NCBI GenBank assembly: GCA_033816765.1
Contig: CM066293.1
Location: 2,790,001 to 2,854,000 of the forward strand
Source: Nothopassalora personata
Taxonomy: Eukaryota; Ascomycota; Dothideomycetes; Mycosphaerellales; Mycosphaerellaceae
Reading direction: 5' to 3'
DNA: 64,000 nucleotides
Part shown: piece by piece, positions 35,621 through 46,933 of the stretch
How the letters are laid out: every line of letters begins with the position of its first letter
Position numbering within the stretch: the first letter of the stretch is position 1
Notes under the pieces: model-generated
The model's database searches: none
Told to the model about the DNA's origin: nothing
What the model saw: only the letters and a program-made list of their open reading frames with translations
Made by a program: the position numbers and the translations under genes

Positions 35621-36682
35621 AATCGACGGGGTGGGAGGGTTGACAGGGCTGCCGAGGGTGGTGGTGGTGGTGGTGGTGGTGCAGCTATACTCACTCAAAA
35701 GCATAGTCATGGCGAAGTCAAGTTGTGACAGCAACTTTCAAGCCTCATCATACCTTACACCTGTGCCCTTCCAGCCCCGCCTCTTTAACCAGCTCCCTAT
35801 TCGCCACAGTCGCCTGGATCGCCGCATGAATGCTCGGCTCAGGAAATTGCCTACACACTCAATGACAGCCTGGCTATCGAATTGAGAGAAAGTGCCCGAT
35901 GCCTTAGCGTCTGCAGTGGCTTGTCTAGTGTCGGCTTCGAGCTCGTCTAGCAGCCTGAATACTCGCGGCACTGCCACCTTTCGCATAGGCTTCGTCAGGC
36001 TGTTTGGGGGCGATGTTGTCTGAGTTGAGCGTCTTGAGATCGGCCTGGAGTTTGGCTGCATTGCGGGGGAGGAAGAGGCGGATTGCTGGGCAGGTGAGGA
36101 GGAGGTGGTGGGTGAGAGGGACCATAATTTATGCCTGAACAGGAAGGGTGAGAGTAAATAAGATGTTGATATTCGACGGCTTTTATACGAGTACTTATGG
36201 CCTTTGCGTGTTGTTGCTGGAACCATGCATGACACGACTCAGGTGAATAACATTGCCGACAAAAGTTTCGCTTGGTGACTTCACATGCTGTGGCTGAAGT
36301 AAGCTGGCGCAACGGGAGTTGATGAGAGGACGAGAACTGAATCAAAGCATTGGCGTAGAGTGAGGTGGCAGAGTGCAGCCAATGCTGATTGCGAGCGTGA
36401 GATCAAGGTGGGACAGTGTTGAGAAGAGTTGAAGATGAGGTTGGAGGGCGTCGTCGACACGCCATGCCTGTAATCCTGTACAAGTTGTGATTCTGATCTG
36501 CTTGCGCTTGAAGCAGCATAGACTGGCCAAGCCGAGGCATTCGGGCCTTGACCTGTAATACTCTCGCTCTTGGAGTCGAAGCTGCCAGCAGGATGATTCC
36601 TGATTAGGAGAAAGCGAGTGGTTCTCCAGGACTCCAGCTAGGTCGTTAATACTAGTAGTTTGAGATGAAGACGGTTGAAGGA
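35621..36682. other. Intergenic, with a possible small decayed minus-strand frame
   Basis: About 1.06 kb after the beta-glucosidase, including a (GTG)n run at about 35,657-35,680. On the minus strand, between 36,125 and 35,738, two overlapping frames would give one helical protein if joined by a one-base shift (LPRNAAKLQADLKTLNSD, then RVFRLLDELEADTRQATADA). I do not recognise it, and a pseudogene or a small gene are both possible. Confidence 0.3.
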
Positions 36683-37333
36683 TCACGGCTTATCAAACTT
36701 GACACTCCCAGTGTTGCTGACTGAAGCATAACTCATCGTAGTCGGCTGCTCAGGACGAACAGACGTCGTCTCAGCAGTACCGGCCTCAGCTGCCGACTTC
36801 GCATGTAGTGCTGCAGGAACAGCTCCCGCCGGTGCATCAGCAACCTCATTCACGTCCTGGTTCGTGAAGCTCTCGCTGAGTCTTGTCGCTCGTGACTGCA
36901 CGAGAATCGTGGCCGGTCCTTGGAAGTGTAGGAAGAGCTAAGAAGTGTCAGAGACGATGACATTCTGAATGGTGGCAAACATACTCTATCACCCCAAATA
37001 GTCCTCCTAGCCCAAGTCCGGACGGTGAAAGAGGCATCCCGGAGCAGCTTGTAGAACGTACTGTCCCGGATCGTCCTCCCAAACCTGGTATCCGGTAGCC
37101 AGGTGAAAGGATTCGGGACCTGTAGCCGGAGGTTGCTCGACTTGAATCTGTATGGTTGCGGCACATGTTGCATGATGCTGTATGCGATGACATTGCGTGG
37201 CGACACAACGTACTCTTCGCCCGTCTTGAGACTGATCTGGTGGATGAGGCCTTTGCCGGAAAGGGCTAGCAGGCCGCGACCGGTGACGCTTGTGCTACCC
37301 CAATGTGCTATGCTCTTTGCAGGTCAGTAGATT

Positions 37334-37385
<52 letters not shown>

Positions 37386-38060
37386 TGGTTCTGCGTACCA
37401 TCTTCATATTCCAGCTCGGCTTCAAGCTCAATGTGTGGCCCGTCCATGCTAGCAACGCGTTCCGCCTCGCAATCATCCAGTCCAGTCTCCCATCTAGGTG
37501 TACGACGACCAGCGACGTCATCGGTGATTTGGTGGCAATCAGAGCTGTGTAGGGTGTGGTGGATGTTATGCGCTGGTATAGGAATGGTATGCCCAATGCT
37601 GCCCTCCGGAAGGGCTCGAGGAGGGAGAGTGATGACACCGTCTGTCCTCGTCAGCTTCCCACTACCACATCCACGCCTCTTTGGTGTATCCTCCCTCACA
37701 TTCTCTGCCTTTCCATTGAACCCCACCAACGTCCCTTTCCGGGTGTATAAGTTCTGCGAGGCCGATATCGATGCGGAGAGGAGGGAGAAGGGAGTGCCGA
37801 CGACTTCGAAGCGCGCATCTATCCCCCCCCATACGTCAGCACTGTATACCATATACTATTTCCTACCCGCATTGCATTGACACACCAGCCGAAGGACTCG
37901 AGCTTGCAGACGCCGCTGGTTCCAAGCTCTGCAGGGGCTCGTTCGATGCGGGAGTTGCGCTGATCTGCACATATCGTCTGCTTCTGCGGCTGAGTGTATT
38001 CTGTGCTTGTCTTGCATGCCGACACGACAAGCAGACGTGTTCCAGCGCGTGGCGACGCAT
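36683..38060 (-). CDS. AIM24: AIM24, mitochondrial inner-membrane biogenesis protein
   Basis: AIM24 in yeast is an inner-membrane protein that supports cristae (MICOS) and respiratory-chain organisation. Five exons on the minus strand: 37,886-38,060, 37,700-37,818, 37,399-37,641, 36,985-37,314 and 36,683-36,937; introns of 67, 58, 84 and 47 bases, with every junction in frame; 373 residues. Exon 1 has a basic, Ser-rich mitochondrial presequence ([13 protein letters not shown]). The core follows: [60 protein letters not shown] and [19 protein letters not shown]. The third intron contains a (CT)n tract on the + strand and a perfect TACTGAC branch point. The first intron's GTGTGT donor is the least certain; a GTAGGA donor nearby would break the frame. 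Confidence 0.9.
37339..37386. repeat. (CT)n-(GT)n microsatellite in AIM24 intron 3
   Basis: About 19 CT units followed by GT units on the + strand. It lies wholly in the intron at 37,315-37,398, between donor GTACGC and branch point TACTGAC on the minus strand, so its length can vary without touching the protein but could affect splicing. Confidence 0.95.
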
Positions 38061-38445
38061 TGTGTTGGCGTGGGAGGAATTTCACGACTCGTTCCAACGC
38101 TCCAAGCGCATCCGTCGCGTTTCGACTTGAAGCTCTCACGTCAGGGCTCAAGCAGCTCAGACCATCAATGGAGCTTGCTCGGTTCAGGGCTAGCGGTGAG
38201 AGGACTGACCGATTGAGATAGATGAGTAACACTTTGCGGCTATCGACGGTATATCGCTGTTCATACGAGCGAAATCTCACATCCTACACTGATGAGAGCG
38301 TGAGCCATCCATAAATTCTACCAAACGCTTACCCGAGCTCAACATCGGAGAAACATAACCAAGCCATTCCGCAGGGAAGGAGAGCCGCTTCTTCTCCAGC
38401 CGCCAGCGCGCGCGCCAACAAGCTGATGAAAAAAAAAAGAACAAT
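38061..38445. other. AIM24 upstream region
   Basis: Upstream region of AIM24, containing the A10 tract at 38,429-38,438 that would end a minus-strand Pol III transcript of the tRNA-like element beside it. No protein-coding gene is seen. Confidence 0.45.
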
Positions 38446-38578
38446 TGGAGAAGGTGGGAATCGAACACCACATCTCTGAGTTGGAATGGTACCGGCGGTA
38501 ACGACTTGCCACCCGTCGCATGTCAAAAGAATGAGACAGCTAGGGCCCCTCAGAATCTTGCCGTTAGACGACCTCTCC
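38446..38578 (-). ncRNA. tRNA-like element 1 (133 nt) with Pol III-type terminator
   Basis: On the minus strand the ends fold as tRNA arms: acceptor GGAGAGG/CTTCTCC with discriminator A, D-stem GTCT/AGAT, anticodon-type stem TCTGAG/CTCAGA and a T-arm with GTTCGATTC (one bulged base). The anticodon-type stem closes a ~72-base loop or intron starting GGGCCC; a normal U33-anticodon loop is not evident, so the isotype is unclear. A T10 run begins 8 bases downstream. A diverged second copy lies upstream at 38,625-38,762 with compensatory changes. It could be a tRNA with a large intron, or a tRNA-derived RNA. Confidence 0.55.
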
Positions 38579-38624
38579 GAAAGAGAAAGAGTTTGCCGCA
38601 AGCAGCGAATGCCCTGACGGCGAC

Positions 38625-38762
38625 TGGAGAAAGTGGGAATCGAACGCCACATTTCATGAGTTTGGTATGGTACTGGCGAAACGAGTTGCCACCCGCAGCA
38701 TGTCAAAATGAATGAAGACAGCTTTGGGCCCCTCATGCGTCCTGCCGTTGGACGACCTCTCC
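38625..38762 (-). ncRNA. tRNA-like element 2 (138 nt), tandem copy
   Basis: Same organisation as element 1: acceptor GGAGAGG/TTTCTCC with A, D-stem GTCC/GGAC, anticodon-type stem CATGAG/CTCATG, and a T-arm with GTTCGATTC. The D-stem and anticodon-type stem differ from element 1 at paired positions while staying paired. No long T-run lies directly downstream, so it could be read through into element 1. Confidence 0.5.
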
Positions 38763-39931
38763 TGTAATGAGGTTGGATCTGTGATGTGGAAGTGTTAGTG
38801 TGAGAGAGGGAAGGAGGTACTCGCAAAGTGGTTGTCTTGGGAGGTCGGGTCGGTGGTGGTGGAGGAAAGAAAGAGAGTGAAATTCGGAAAGAGCTGGAGT
38901 TTTGTGCTTGCGGTGGGTGACTCATCTTGAGGACCATTTCGTTGGGTCGGTCAAGAGCTCAGAGCGGGTCACTCAACCAATTACAATGGCGCCGAAGAGC
39001 TCGAGTGTGAGGACATTGAACTTTGTCTTGAGGACAGGACGAGGCTGTGCTGATGTTCGGCATGCCGATTGCTCGGGCCGTACATCGGCCGAGAAGCGAC
39101 TTCCCTTGATCGAGAGCAGATTGTGTGGGGACCTTCTTCATCAGTGTACGACATGACTATCGCTGTCTTTCACGATGGCAGATGCAACCGCCGCATAGCA
39201 AGCCGTCCTGAAAGCATCCAGTAAATCTAGGGGAGAGACACTGTATCGCTTTTGTGCCGGGTCAACAAGCCGGCCACGAGGAGAAAAAAATCACTCAATG
39301 CACAATAAGTAATGCAGAAGTTTTATCCAAGGTCCACGGCGATATTACAAAATGCTTCGCGGAATCCCAACCGGTGACAGCACAACAGCTGGTGAAAGTT
39401 TAAGCACAACCCAACTCCGGTGCAGGGAGTGTTCCAAGCTTCATGTCGCCAACATGGACGTCGAAGCCGGAAGCAGGCCGAAGGTTAGAACGGCATCGAT
39501 GTCTACACATAACAAAAAAAGAAACGCTGTTGCATATAGGCATCGGACTCTGGACGTAGTTCTGTTCGCCCGGAGTGCACGTCAACGGCTTGGAGGGGAG
39601 CCTCAAACCCAAAAGTGTCCTTGCTGCAAGGGGTGTGGACAAGGATACCTCGCCAAGGCCGCAAGCTTCCTGGACTGAACAGACTCCCAGAGGTGTAAAG
39701 TGCAAGAATCGCAAGGACCATCGTCGTCGTGTCAGTGAATGTAAACGGAGATGCTGCAGAGTTCCGCTTCAAGTCTGTACACCGTTCGGTCTCTCCGAGG
39801 CCCGAACTTTCATATACAGAGCAGGACGCTGCTCTCTTTTCCTCCCTCCAGAGGATCTCAAGACCTCCTTTCGTGTCCAACGTCGACTGCAGGACTCTGT
39901 AACACGAACTTGTCCAACAACGACGCTAGCA
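38763..39931. other. Intergenic, upstream of the disordered-protein gene
   Basis: About 1.17 kb. Several overlapping short frames show no family signature. The long frame of the next gene extends upstream to 39,575 without a stop, but contains no ATG before 39,932. Confidence 0.45.
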
Positions 39932-41887
39932 ATGGGCGGCATTATATCCTTAGCAGAGCCAGTACCCGTACAGCGCGAGGAGAATATGTTGTCGAGGCCA
40001 AGGCTCACTCGTCCTCGGAGAACGGATGACAACACGCGTGTTTCCAGTACAACAACGGCAGAGGGTCTGAAGGTGCCTTCTCGAGACTCGTCCAAGACTT
40101 CGACAGCTCCAGTCGCCGCAAACACACCAAGCAGTGTACCGTTGTCACGCAGGCCTGTTGAGTCGATGTTGGGGCAAAGGAAGTTAGCACGTCTAGCACC
40201 TACACAAAGACAACCACACATCACAACTCAGATGAAGACGAAGCTTGCTGCTGCTAGATCGGAGCAGGTGGCTTTGGCGTCGAAGGAAGCAGCCAAAGCC
40301 GTACCGATTCCCGAGAAATCAAGCAGGCGTTACTTGAGCCCACGGTCAGATGAGGAAATTGTTAGTCCAATATCCAGCATTGAGCAAGAGAATTGGCCTC
40401 TTCCACCAAGTTTTAGTTCATCGCCCAAGGATAGCGTCATGCGATCCTCCGGCGACACCCAGCAGAGCCGGCCGAGCCACAAGCAAATGACTGTGACGGA
40501 GCCAAACCATGGAGAGGACGACGCCAGTGTGATAATCCCGAGCTCGAACAAGCCCTGGGAAGCAATTATAGAGGAGCTCAACCCCGACAGTGATGCTGAT
40601 AGCTTTAAGACTGCATCAGATCCGGAGCTCTTAGAGCATGGAAGCATCCAGATCGGATTGGTCCGTTGTGATCAGCAGGTACACAGCGCCAACAAAGCTC
40701 TTCGCCCTCCTCCATTGAAGACACACTGTAAGAAAGCCGACGAGTCTGTAATCGTTCCTCTACCAGGGCCGCCAATGGCAGTGCAGAAGCTGGGAGCACC
40801 TGACACATGGTCGAGAGACGCATCGCTCGTTACGCTCAACCAATCTCGCGAAGCTGCCATTCCGTTTCAAGATCGGACAGCGCAAGCGCACTTCACAGAG
40901 CCGAAAGTCCTGATTCACATCACGGGCGAGCCGGCTCGGATACCGAAGGTACCCAGTAAAGATGAGTTCAAGGCTCTTGTCGCTCGTGGAATGCGGGAAT
41001 TCCAAGAGTATGCTGCCAAACAGGACCAACGCTTGCCAGAGAAGTCTCCGGTACCAGCCGAATCCCCAGCTCCGAGGAGACCGCCACCGTCGCAAAAAGC
41101 GCCGCAACCCAAAAAGTCACAGCCGCTCCTGCAACCGGAGCGACCGTTGAAGGTAAAGCCACCGCAGAAGACAGAACCGAGAACTGAGCCGAAGGCGAAT
41201 GCGTCGAAGAAACCACAGACAATCAAAGAGCCCGGCTTGAAAGACAGTGTGAGAGGTGCTCTTGGTGCCTTGAAGAAGCGCACATCGAGAGTCTGGAGCT
41301 TCGAAACGACGCCAGGGCCCAAGAGACGTAGTCTGGCAATTCTGCTTCAGCCGCAAACTGTCCGGCAGTCGGTCGAAGATATCTCGGCATCAGTGGCGAC
41401 CGGTAGAGGCAGACCTCTGAAAAGGGACAATCGTCGGGATAGTCGAGCACGGTTGCAGAAGAGCCAGAAATCAGGTGAGTGGCCAGCAATCGATCGCCAG
41501 ATAATCGCTAATGCCACCACAGTCGAGAGTGTCGCCATCAGCCCTCGAACATCTCGTTTCTTCAAGCGATCGTCTGGGTCAGTAAGGAATAGTGCCTTGC
41601 GCTTGAGCATTCACGATCGCATGCCTTCGCTGCCAGATCTTGCAGAGCTCGAGGGTGAAGGGCCATACTATGAGCTCGCCGCGTTCGATGCTGATGGTAA
41701 CATCCGAAGAGACCGCTCGTTGTCGCCCATTCGAGTGTGGAACAACGGTGGAGCGATGTGGTTGGCTGCGAATAAGAGGATGAATGAGACCAGTAGCACT
41801 TTAGCACTTGTTCCGGGAGTGGGGATGGGAAATGTGAGTCGGCGACACGACTGGGCTGAGGAGTATCGTAAGGTTATCGCAACATGA
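39932..41887 (+). CDS. Uncharacterised disordered protein with N-myristoylation-type start
   Basis: I do not recognise this 651-residue intronless protein. Its first in-frame ATG is at 39,932; the open frame before it begins only at GTG. It starts MGGIIS, matching the M-G-x-x-x-S/T pattern for N-myristoylation, so membrane anchoring is possible (inference). Most of it is low-complexity and rich in Ser, Pro, Lys and Arg, including a Pro/Lys run (SPVPAESPAPRRPPPSQKAP) near the middle. A folded-looking C-terminal segment contains MPSLPDLAELEGEGPYYELA and NNGGAMWLAANKRM, then SRRHDWAEEYRKV. Codon use resembles neighbouring genes and there is no RIP signature, so it is likely real. Confidence 0.7.
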   Translation: MGGIISLAEPVPVQREENMLSRPRLTRPRRTDDNTRVSSTTTAEGLKVPSRDSSKTSTAPVAANTPSSVPLSRRPVESMLGQRKLARLAPTQRQPHITTQMKTKLAAARSEQVALASKEAAKAVPIPEKSSRRYLSPRSDEEIVSPISSIEQENWPLPPSFSSSPKDSVMRSSGDTQQSRPSHKQMTVTEPNHGEDDASVIIPSSNKPWEAIIEELNPDSDADSFKTASDPELLEHGSIQIGLVRCDQQVHSANKALRPPPLKTHCKKADESVIVPLPGPPMAVQKLGAPDTWSRDASLVTLNQSREAAIPFQDRTAQAHFTEPKVLIHITGEPARIPKVPSKDEFKALVARGMREFQEYAAKQDQRLPEKSPVPAESPAPRRPPPSQKAPQPKKSQPLLQPERPLKVKPPQKTEPRTEPKANASKKPQTIKEPGLKDSVRGALGALKKRTSRVWSFETTPGPKRRSLAILLQPQTVRQSVEDISASVATGRGRPLKRDNRRDSRARLQKSQKSGEWPAIDRQIIANATTVESVAISPRTSRFFKRSSGSVRNSALRLSIHDRMPSLPDLAELEGEGPYYELAAFDADGNIRRDRSLSPIRVWNNGGAMWLAANKRMNETSSTLALVPGVGMGNVSRRHDWAEEYRKVIAT

Positions 41888-42200
41888 CGACGACGACGAA
41901 GGTGTAGTATGTATATGTAGCATCGTTCTGTTGCATTAATGAAAGTGATTGATGCGTTCTGTTGATTGAGATTGATGTTGTGCATGTACATATTAATGGT
42001 CAGGGACGCGGATAGAGATGGAGTGCAGGCTGATCGATGGTTCTTACTCTTTACGAGCTAGCGTCGTGTTTAGTCATTCACTCCCGAGCATGTTGTGAAT
42101 CAGGTGACCAATGGCTATATTAGTCAGGACTTGGCACACACACACCCTATATCACATTGTTTCTATAGCTAGATAGTCACACACGGTGTACAATTTATAA
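41888..42200. other. Right edge of gene island
   Basis: 3' flank of the disordered-protein gene. Composition changes to TA-rich RIPed sequence at about 42.15-42.2 kb. No gene is seen. Confidence 0.5.
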
Positions 42201-44070
42201 GGGTTACTAATCTACCCTATCGTTTTAATCTAGAAGCTTATACTCGTTAAATACCTATTTATAATAGGTTATAAGCCCGAGTACTCCTCTACCTATTTAT
42301 TTTAAAACCTAAATTGTTATCGAAGCTCTATTAAGGATTAGCTTACTAGTAGACCTAACCCTACATTTGTTTTACGGACAACTAATCAATTTAAGAACTA
42401 CTATAGGATATCGGTACTAAGTATTATTACCATAGTATAGCATCTAAAAGAGCTAGACTAGATATAGAGTTTAGAAACAATACCTCTAGTAACCTAGTAA
42501 GGTCTACTAAGGATAACTAGGTACTTAGAAAAGGCGTACAGTTCTAGGTATAGAAATCTATACTAATTAGCGCACTACTAGAGAAGGATCTAGTTAGATA
42601 TATTATCTATAACCTAGACTAGGTTAATCTAAAGTATAAACTAAGAAGGGTAGCTTATATATAAACCTAGAGAGTAAGGTCTATATCTACTATAGGAACT
42701 ATAGATATATCTATAGCCTAGAAGAAAGCTCCTAAAGATATTACTAGAAGTATAGGATATATAGTAGCCTATAAGCGCTAGAAGAAGGAGGATATATAAG
42801 CCTATAGTATAATTATAGCTAGATTAGACTCTATATTAAGGCTAAACTTTAGAGATATAGACAAGTTAGCTAAGGAGTTATATAACTTAACCAAAGTAAT
42901 ATATAAGCCTATTATTATAATCGATCTATATAATACTCTAAGAGCAATTAGTTATATTAAATTAGATACTATAAGACCTAATATATTAAAGTACTATAAA
43001 GACTTTTAAGTATAGGTATATAACTATAAGACTATAATAGAGCAGTTTATTAGATCTTCCCTAGTCGATAATAAGTCCCTACTTAAATCCTCCTTTATTC
43101 TCCTAGAAGGCATCTATAGACTATACTTTATTAAAGGCCTAAACTATATTAAATAGCTTAGGATATAGAGATATAATAATCCCCTAGAATTAACTACCCT
43201 AGAGAGAATGTTTATAACTCTTAGGAAGGAGTAAGTGCCTACTACCTATAAGCCTAGTAATAGCTTTATTAGAGCATTCCTAATTAAGGATAATAATAAG
43301 TAGTATATATAGTACTTATATAAGTACACTAATACAAACTACTATAAGTAGTATCTAGAGAAGAATCCTAGGAATAAGTCTAAGAAGGGTAAAGAGACCC
43401 TAAAGGATAGGGCTAAGAAGGCAAAGGGTAATAAGTCCTCTAGGAAGAGGATTACTATAGTAATTAATAACTAGTTAAGCATATTATTATCTAATTAAGA
43501 GCGTAGCTCTAATAGTAATAGTAACTAGAGATAACTCTATAGGAGATCTAGAGTAGCTATTACAATTATATAACTAGTGTATATAGGAGGGGCAGTAGCT
43601 ACTATATTAGATCTAATATCTATAGACAAGGTCTATAATATAGGTATATCCTTCTATATCTATAATAATCTTATAGACCTTTAAAATATTAGGCTAAGAC
43701 TAAGACCTATATACTTCTCTTAGGCTGTTAGGTAAGGACCTCTTATAACTAAAGGAGAACTAGAATAGGTTACAAAGAACTATCTTAGTTAAGAAAGTAC
43801 CCTCCTCCTTCGTAATATACTTTACTCCCTAGAGTTAGATACTATACTAATCTCTATAGAACTCCTATATAAGAAACATAGAGTTTACCTAGATAGACTA
43901 TCTAAAATGCTATTCTAGAAAGGTAAGCCTATAGGCTATATTAAGATAATAAAGAATGTTATTATCTTTAGAAACCTTAGGGTAAAGAGGAGTTCTAGGA
44001 AGAAGGAAGATAGATTAGCATTAAAAGGACTTACTACTCTTCTATTTACTAAGCTAAAAACTAACATAGT
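42201..44070 (+). mobile_element. Copia element, left half (gag to protease/pre-integrase)
   Basis: A strongly AT-rich, RIPed plus-strand copia element. Readable pieces include a Lys-rich post-gag stretch (EKNPRNKSKKGKETLKDRAK near 43.37 kb) and a protease/pre-integrase zone with KHRVYLDRLSKMLF near 43.88 kb. It stops at the ATAGT target duplication (44,066-44,070) where the large gypsy copy 2 begins, and resumes at 62,971. A 5' LTR was not delimited. It is more AT-rich than the elements inserted in it, consistent with greater age. Confidence 0.6.
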
Positions 44071-44440
44071 AATGTCTACTAACTACCCTATGTAGGCCTG
44101 TCCGAGTTGTGGTAGTATAGAGCGGTGCTTACGTAAGTAGGGGTATTTGCCGGTCCCGGGACCGGGAAATCAGGTCACGTGACAAGCAGCGCAGTAGCTA
44201 GATAAAACAAGAGGATTGGTAGACCTAAACCCCTATGCCCTCTACTCGAGAGGTATAAATTGAATTGTTGCCTTAATACTACGCTTACAATGCTTAGCTA
44301 TGCAGTATATATCTTAATAGCTATACTAGGTCCTACTAGCTTACCTAAATGTCTAATTAAACCTAAATGAAATTAGGGCAAGTTAGACCTAAGGGACCCC
44401 CTCTAAACCTAAGGTTAACACAACCTATTAGTCGTTAATA
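44071..44440 (-). repeat. Left LTR (3' LTR) of large gypsy copy 2
   Basis: 370 bases from AATGTCTACT to GTTAATA. It holds the near-palindrome at 44,145-44,170. Its start is set by the ATAGT duplication; a TG..CA reading of the LTR would begin two bases later. Confidence 0.9.
44145..44170. repeat. LTR near-palindrome, copy 2 left
   Basis: CCGGTCCCGGGACCGG core with one mismatch in the arms, as in the other two LTR copies. Confidence 0.95.
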
Positions 44441-44930
44441 TATCCTCCCCCATTACGAACCTATCCTTAGGTTCTAAAGTAGTAAGCCCGGGCACTATAG
44501 GTAGCTTAGTTAGTCGCTATAAGCTAAGGTAGTCTTGTAGCAGTACAGTAGTTCACCCTACCATTTAGCTTAACATATAAGATGTTAGGCAATCCTAGGG
44601 CCTACTAGCGACAGTTTATAAAGGTCGAAAGGATTTCTTTAATAGAGACCGTAATAGTAACGTCGATAATCCGCGACTCGCGCCCGTCGTACTACGTTGT
44701 CGTATACTACGAAACTAGCGAGGGATTAGGCAGCTATGTTAGCATTAATCGAACGGGCTAGATGGTCGAATAATGTAAACGCCATTCATAAGATAAGTGA
44801 GTGTTAGTACTAGTAACCTAATAAATCTAAAGACGAGTCTATCGCGTAGCTAGAAAGTGAGTCAAGGGAAGATAAGTAACTATAAGACATAAGTAAGATC
44901 TAAGGACTAGAAGCACCCGTACCCGAATTA

Positions 44931-44990
44931 TTAGAACTAGAATTAGAACTAGAATCAGAACTAGAATTAGAACTAGAATCAGAACTAGAA
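44931..44990. repeat. GAACTA/GAATCA short tandem repeat in ORF3
   Basis: Counterpart of 9701-9774, with AGAATC units added and a different number and order of units. Confidence 0.85.
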
Positions 44991-46835
44991 ACCTATAGGC
45001 TACAGCTGTAGCCGGAAATTTAACTAGAAACAAGGAGCCTATAAACCCGCACTAACTACTTAGTCCCACTTATTCTTACACAACTCCTTTGTCTAGACCT
45101 ACTCGTTGTCGTGAGCTAACACTAGTCTCACTAGACGCGTTCCTAAGTAGCTAGCTAGTGAAGTTTCTATAGTAGTTACGGAAGAAGCTCTTATTACGCC
45201 CTTCGCTTATAAAGCACATCTGCTCGAGAGTAGTAACTAAGCTAAGCTACTTGTCTATTAATTTCATAGCTCGGACGCGCTAATTATGCATCTTCTTATA
45301 GAAGAGCTCCGAGTCTAGGCGGACTATAGTATTAAGCTACCTTCTAGCATTAAGGATGACTTCGTTATCGTTCTAAGACTTTAAACCTGCTAGGGCATCG
45401 GACAGAGGGCTAATGCTACTAAGGTGTACGGCCGTAGGAAAAGGATAGCCGGGTACTAGGCGTCGATACTTAAACCCTATAGCGCTCTTACTTAGCGTCT
45501 TAAAGTTACGATAGAGGTCTATTACCTAGTATATGCTCTAGCTTCTCTAGAGTTCAAGATAGTTATCGTCGCGGATCTCGATAAAGTAAGGGTTAATCTA
45601 ACGTAGTATCCTCTTATGTGCGGCCTACCTTATTAGAACGCCTATAGTAGTTACCCGCATTTGCCTAGCGCTTAGGTCCTCTCTAAACTAGCTAATGCTG
45701 TTCTTACTTAGGTAATTCTAGACCCTAACCGAGAAGAAACGCTTAAATCGGCCGTCTTCTATATAGTCGTTAATCCGGTACTACTAGATGAACTCTCTAG
45801 CATTCCCTTACTTATGAAAACCGTGTAAAAACTCCGGCCTACTAGTGCCCTCTAAGTTAAGAGAGTATAGTATGTTAAGCCGGTTACTAGTCTAGTAGTT
45901 TTCAATTTCGAGGTTTAAGTTGACCCTAGCATACTATACTATAGTGTTCGCGTTACCCCCCTAATAAGCCCTATTAAAGCTAAAAATCGTAGGCCTAGGG
46001 AAGGAGATAAACCGAGTGCAGTATTAAGGGTATAGAGCCACTTATAAGAGCTACAGCCCGGGGTCTTATCGCATAATCTATTAGCTTAGAGAATACTACA
46101 TGTTCTAGTAGACGCCGCCGTTACTAACCTTATTCAATTCTCGTAGGTACTATCGGTATACGTCGAATTCTCGACTTATTATCTCTCTAACTGTTTTAAC
46201 CCGCGGCGCTAGTTTAGCGTTATTATACTAGTATAGCATGTTACTATTAATGTAGGTACCGGTACTATTAAGATCGGCTTAGTTAGCTTTATTAATGCCG
46301 AATTTGTCGAGGATCTAGTTATAGTTAGTATACGTAACGATGCTACTCGTAGTACCGACTTTACCTCGAACGCGGAGGTAGCTAAGCGGGTTAACAGTCT
46401 TCTAACCACGCTTATTAGGGCGAAACTACAACCTATTCTTTACCTTAATAGCTAAAAAACTCTTACCTTTAAAGAGCTAGTCTTAGACCTTAAGCGCGCG
46501 CTTATATAGGGTATTAGCGGTAATACCGGGATTCGTAACAAAGTAGAGGGCCTTATAGTAGAAATCTCGAACATACTAATCGCACATTACAGCGCTAACC
46601 TTACTATCCCTCTTAAGAACGTCCGAGACAGTATATTCGAGCATCTTAAGGCCCGCTATCCGGTACTTAGGTAGCTAGTTAATACTATCTACATTAATCG
46701 AGTTTCTAAACTTAATGCTATAGTACTACTTATTATAGGTATAGTTAGCGCGCTTAATCCGGAGGGCCTCGTCTTCTTATAGGATCTAATCCTTAAAGAC
46801 TAATACATCCCTAATTATAGCCGAAGGTAATATAG

Positions 46836-46933
46836 TTAATGTGTAGTGTCTTAATTAAGTATCTACGAAAGAGAGAAGTCGGCTTATAAGCCGTAGTACA
46901 TGTACACGGGCACGGACCTATAACTTACATTAA
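46836..46933. mobile_element. 98-bp MITE with 9-bp target duplication
   Basis: Starts TTAATGTGTAG and ends CTTACATTAA, giving short terminal inverted repeats (TTAATGT). It is flanked by perfect 9-base duplications GTAATATAG (46,827-46,835 and 46,934-46,942). Copy 1 has the empty site (GGTAACATAGTAAGTATCGG near 11.61 kb). A 9-base duplication suggests a Mutator-like transposase; it has no coding capacity. Confidence 0.85.

Noticed and set aside
22525..36000. Possible secondary-metabolite gene cluster (oxidase, two membrane proteins, transporter, hydrolase)
   Set aside because: No polyketide synthase, NRPS, terpene synthase or pathway transcription factor is present; the genes look functionally independent.
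39575..39931. N-terminal extension of the disordered-protein frame
   Set aside because: It begins with GTG, contains no in-frame ATG, and its composition does not resemble the rest of the protein.
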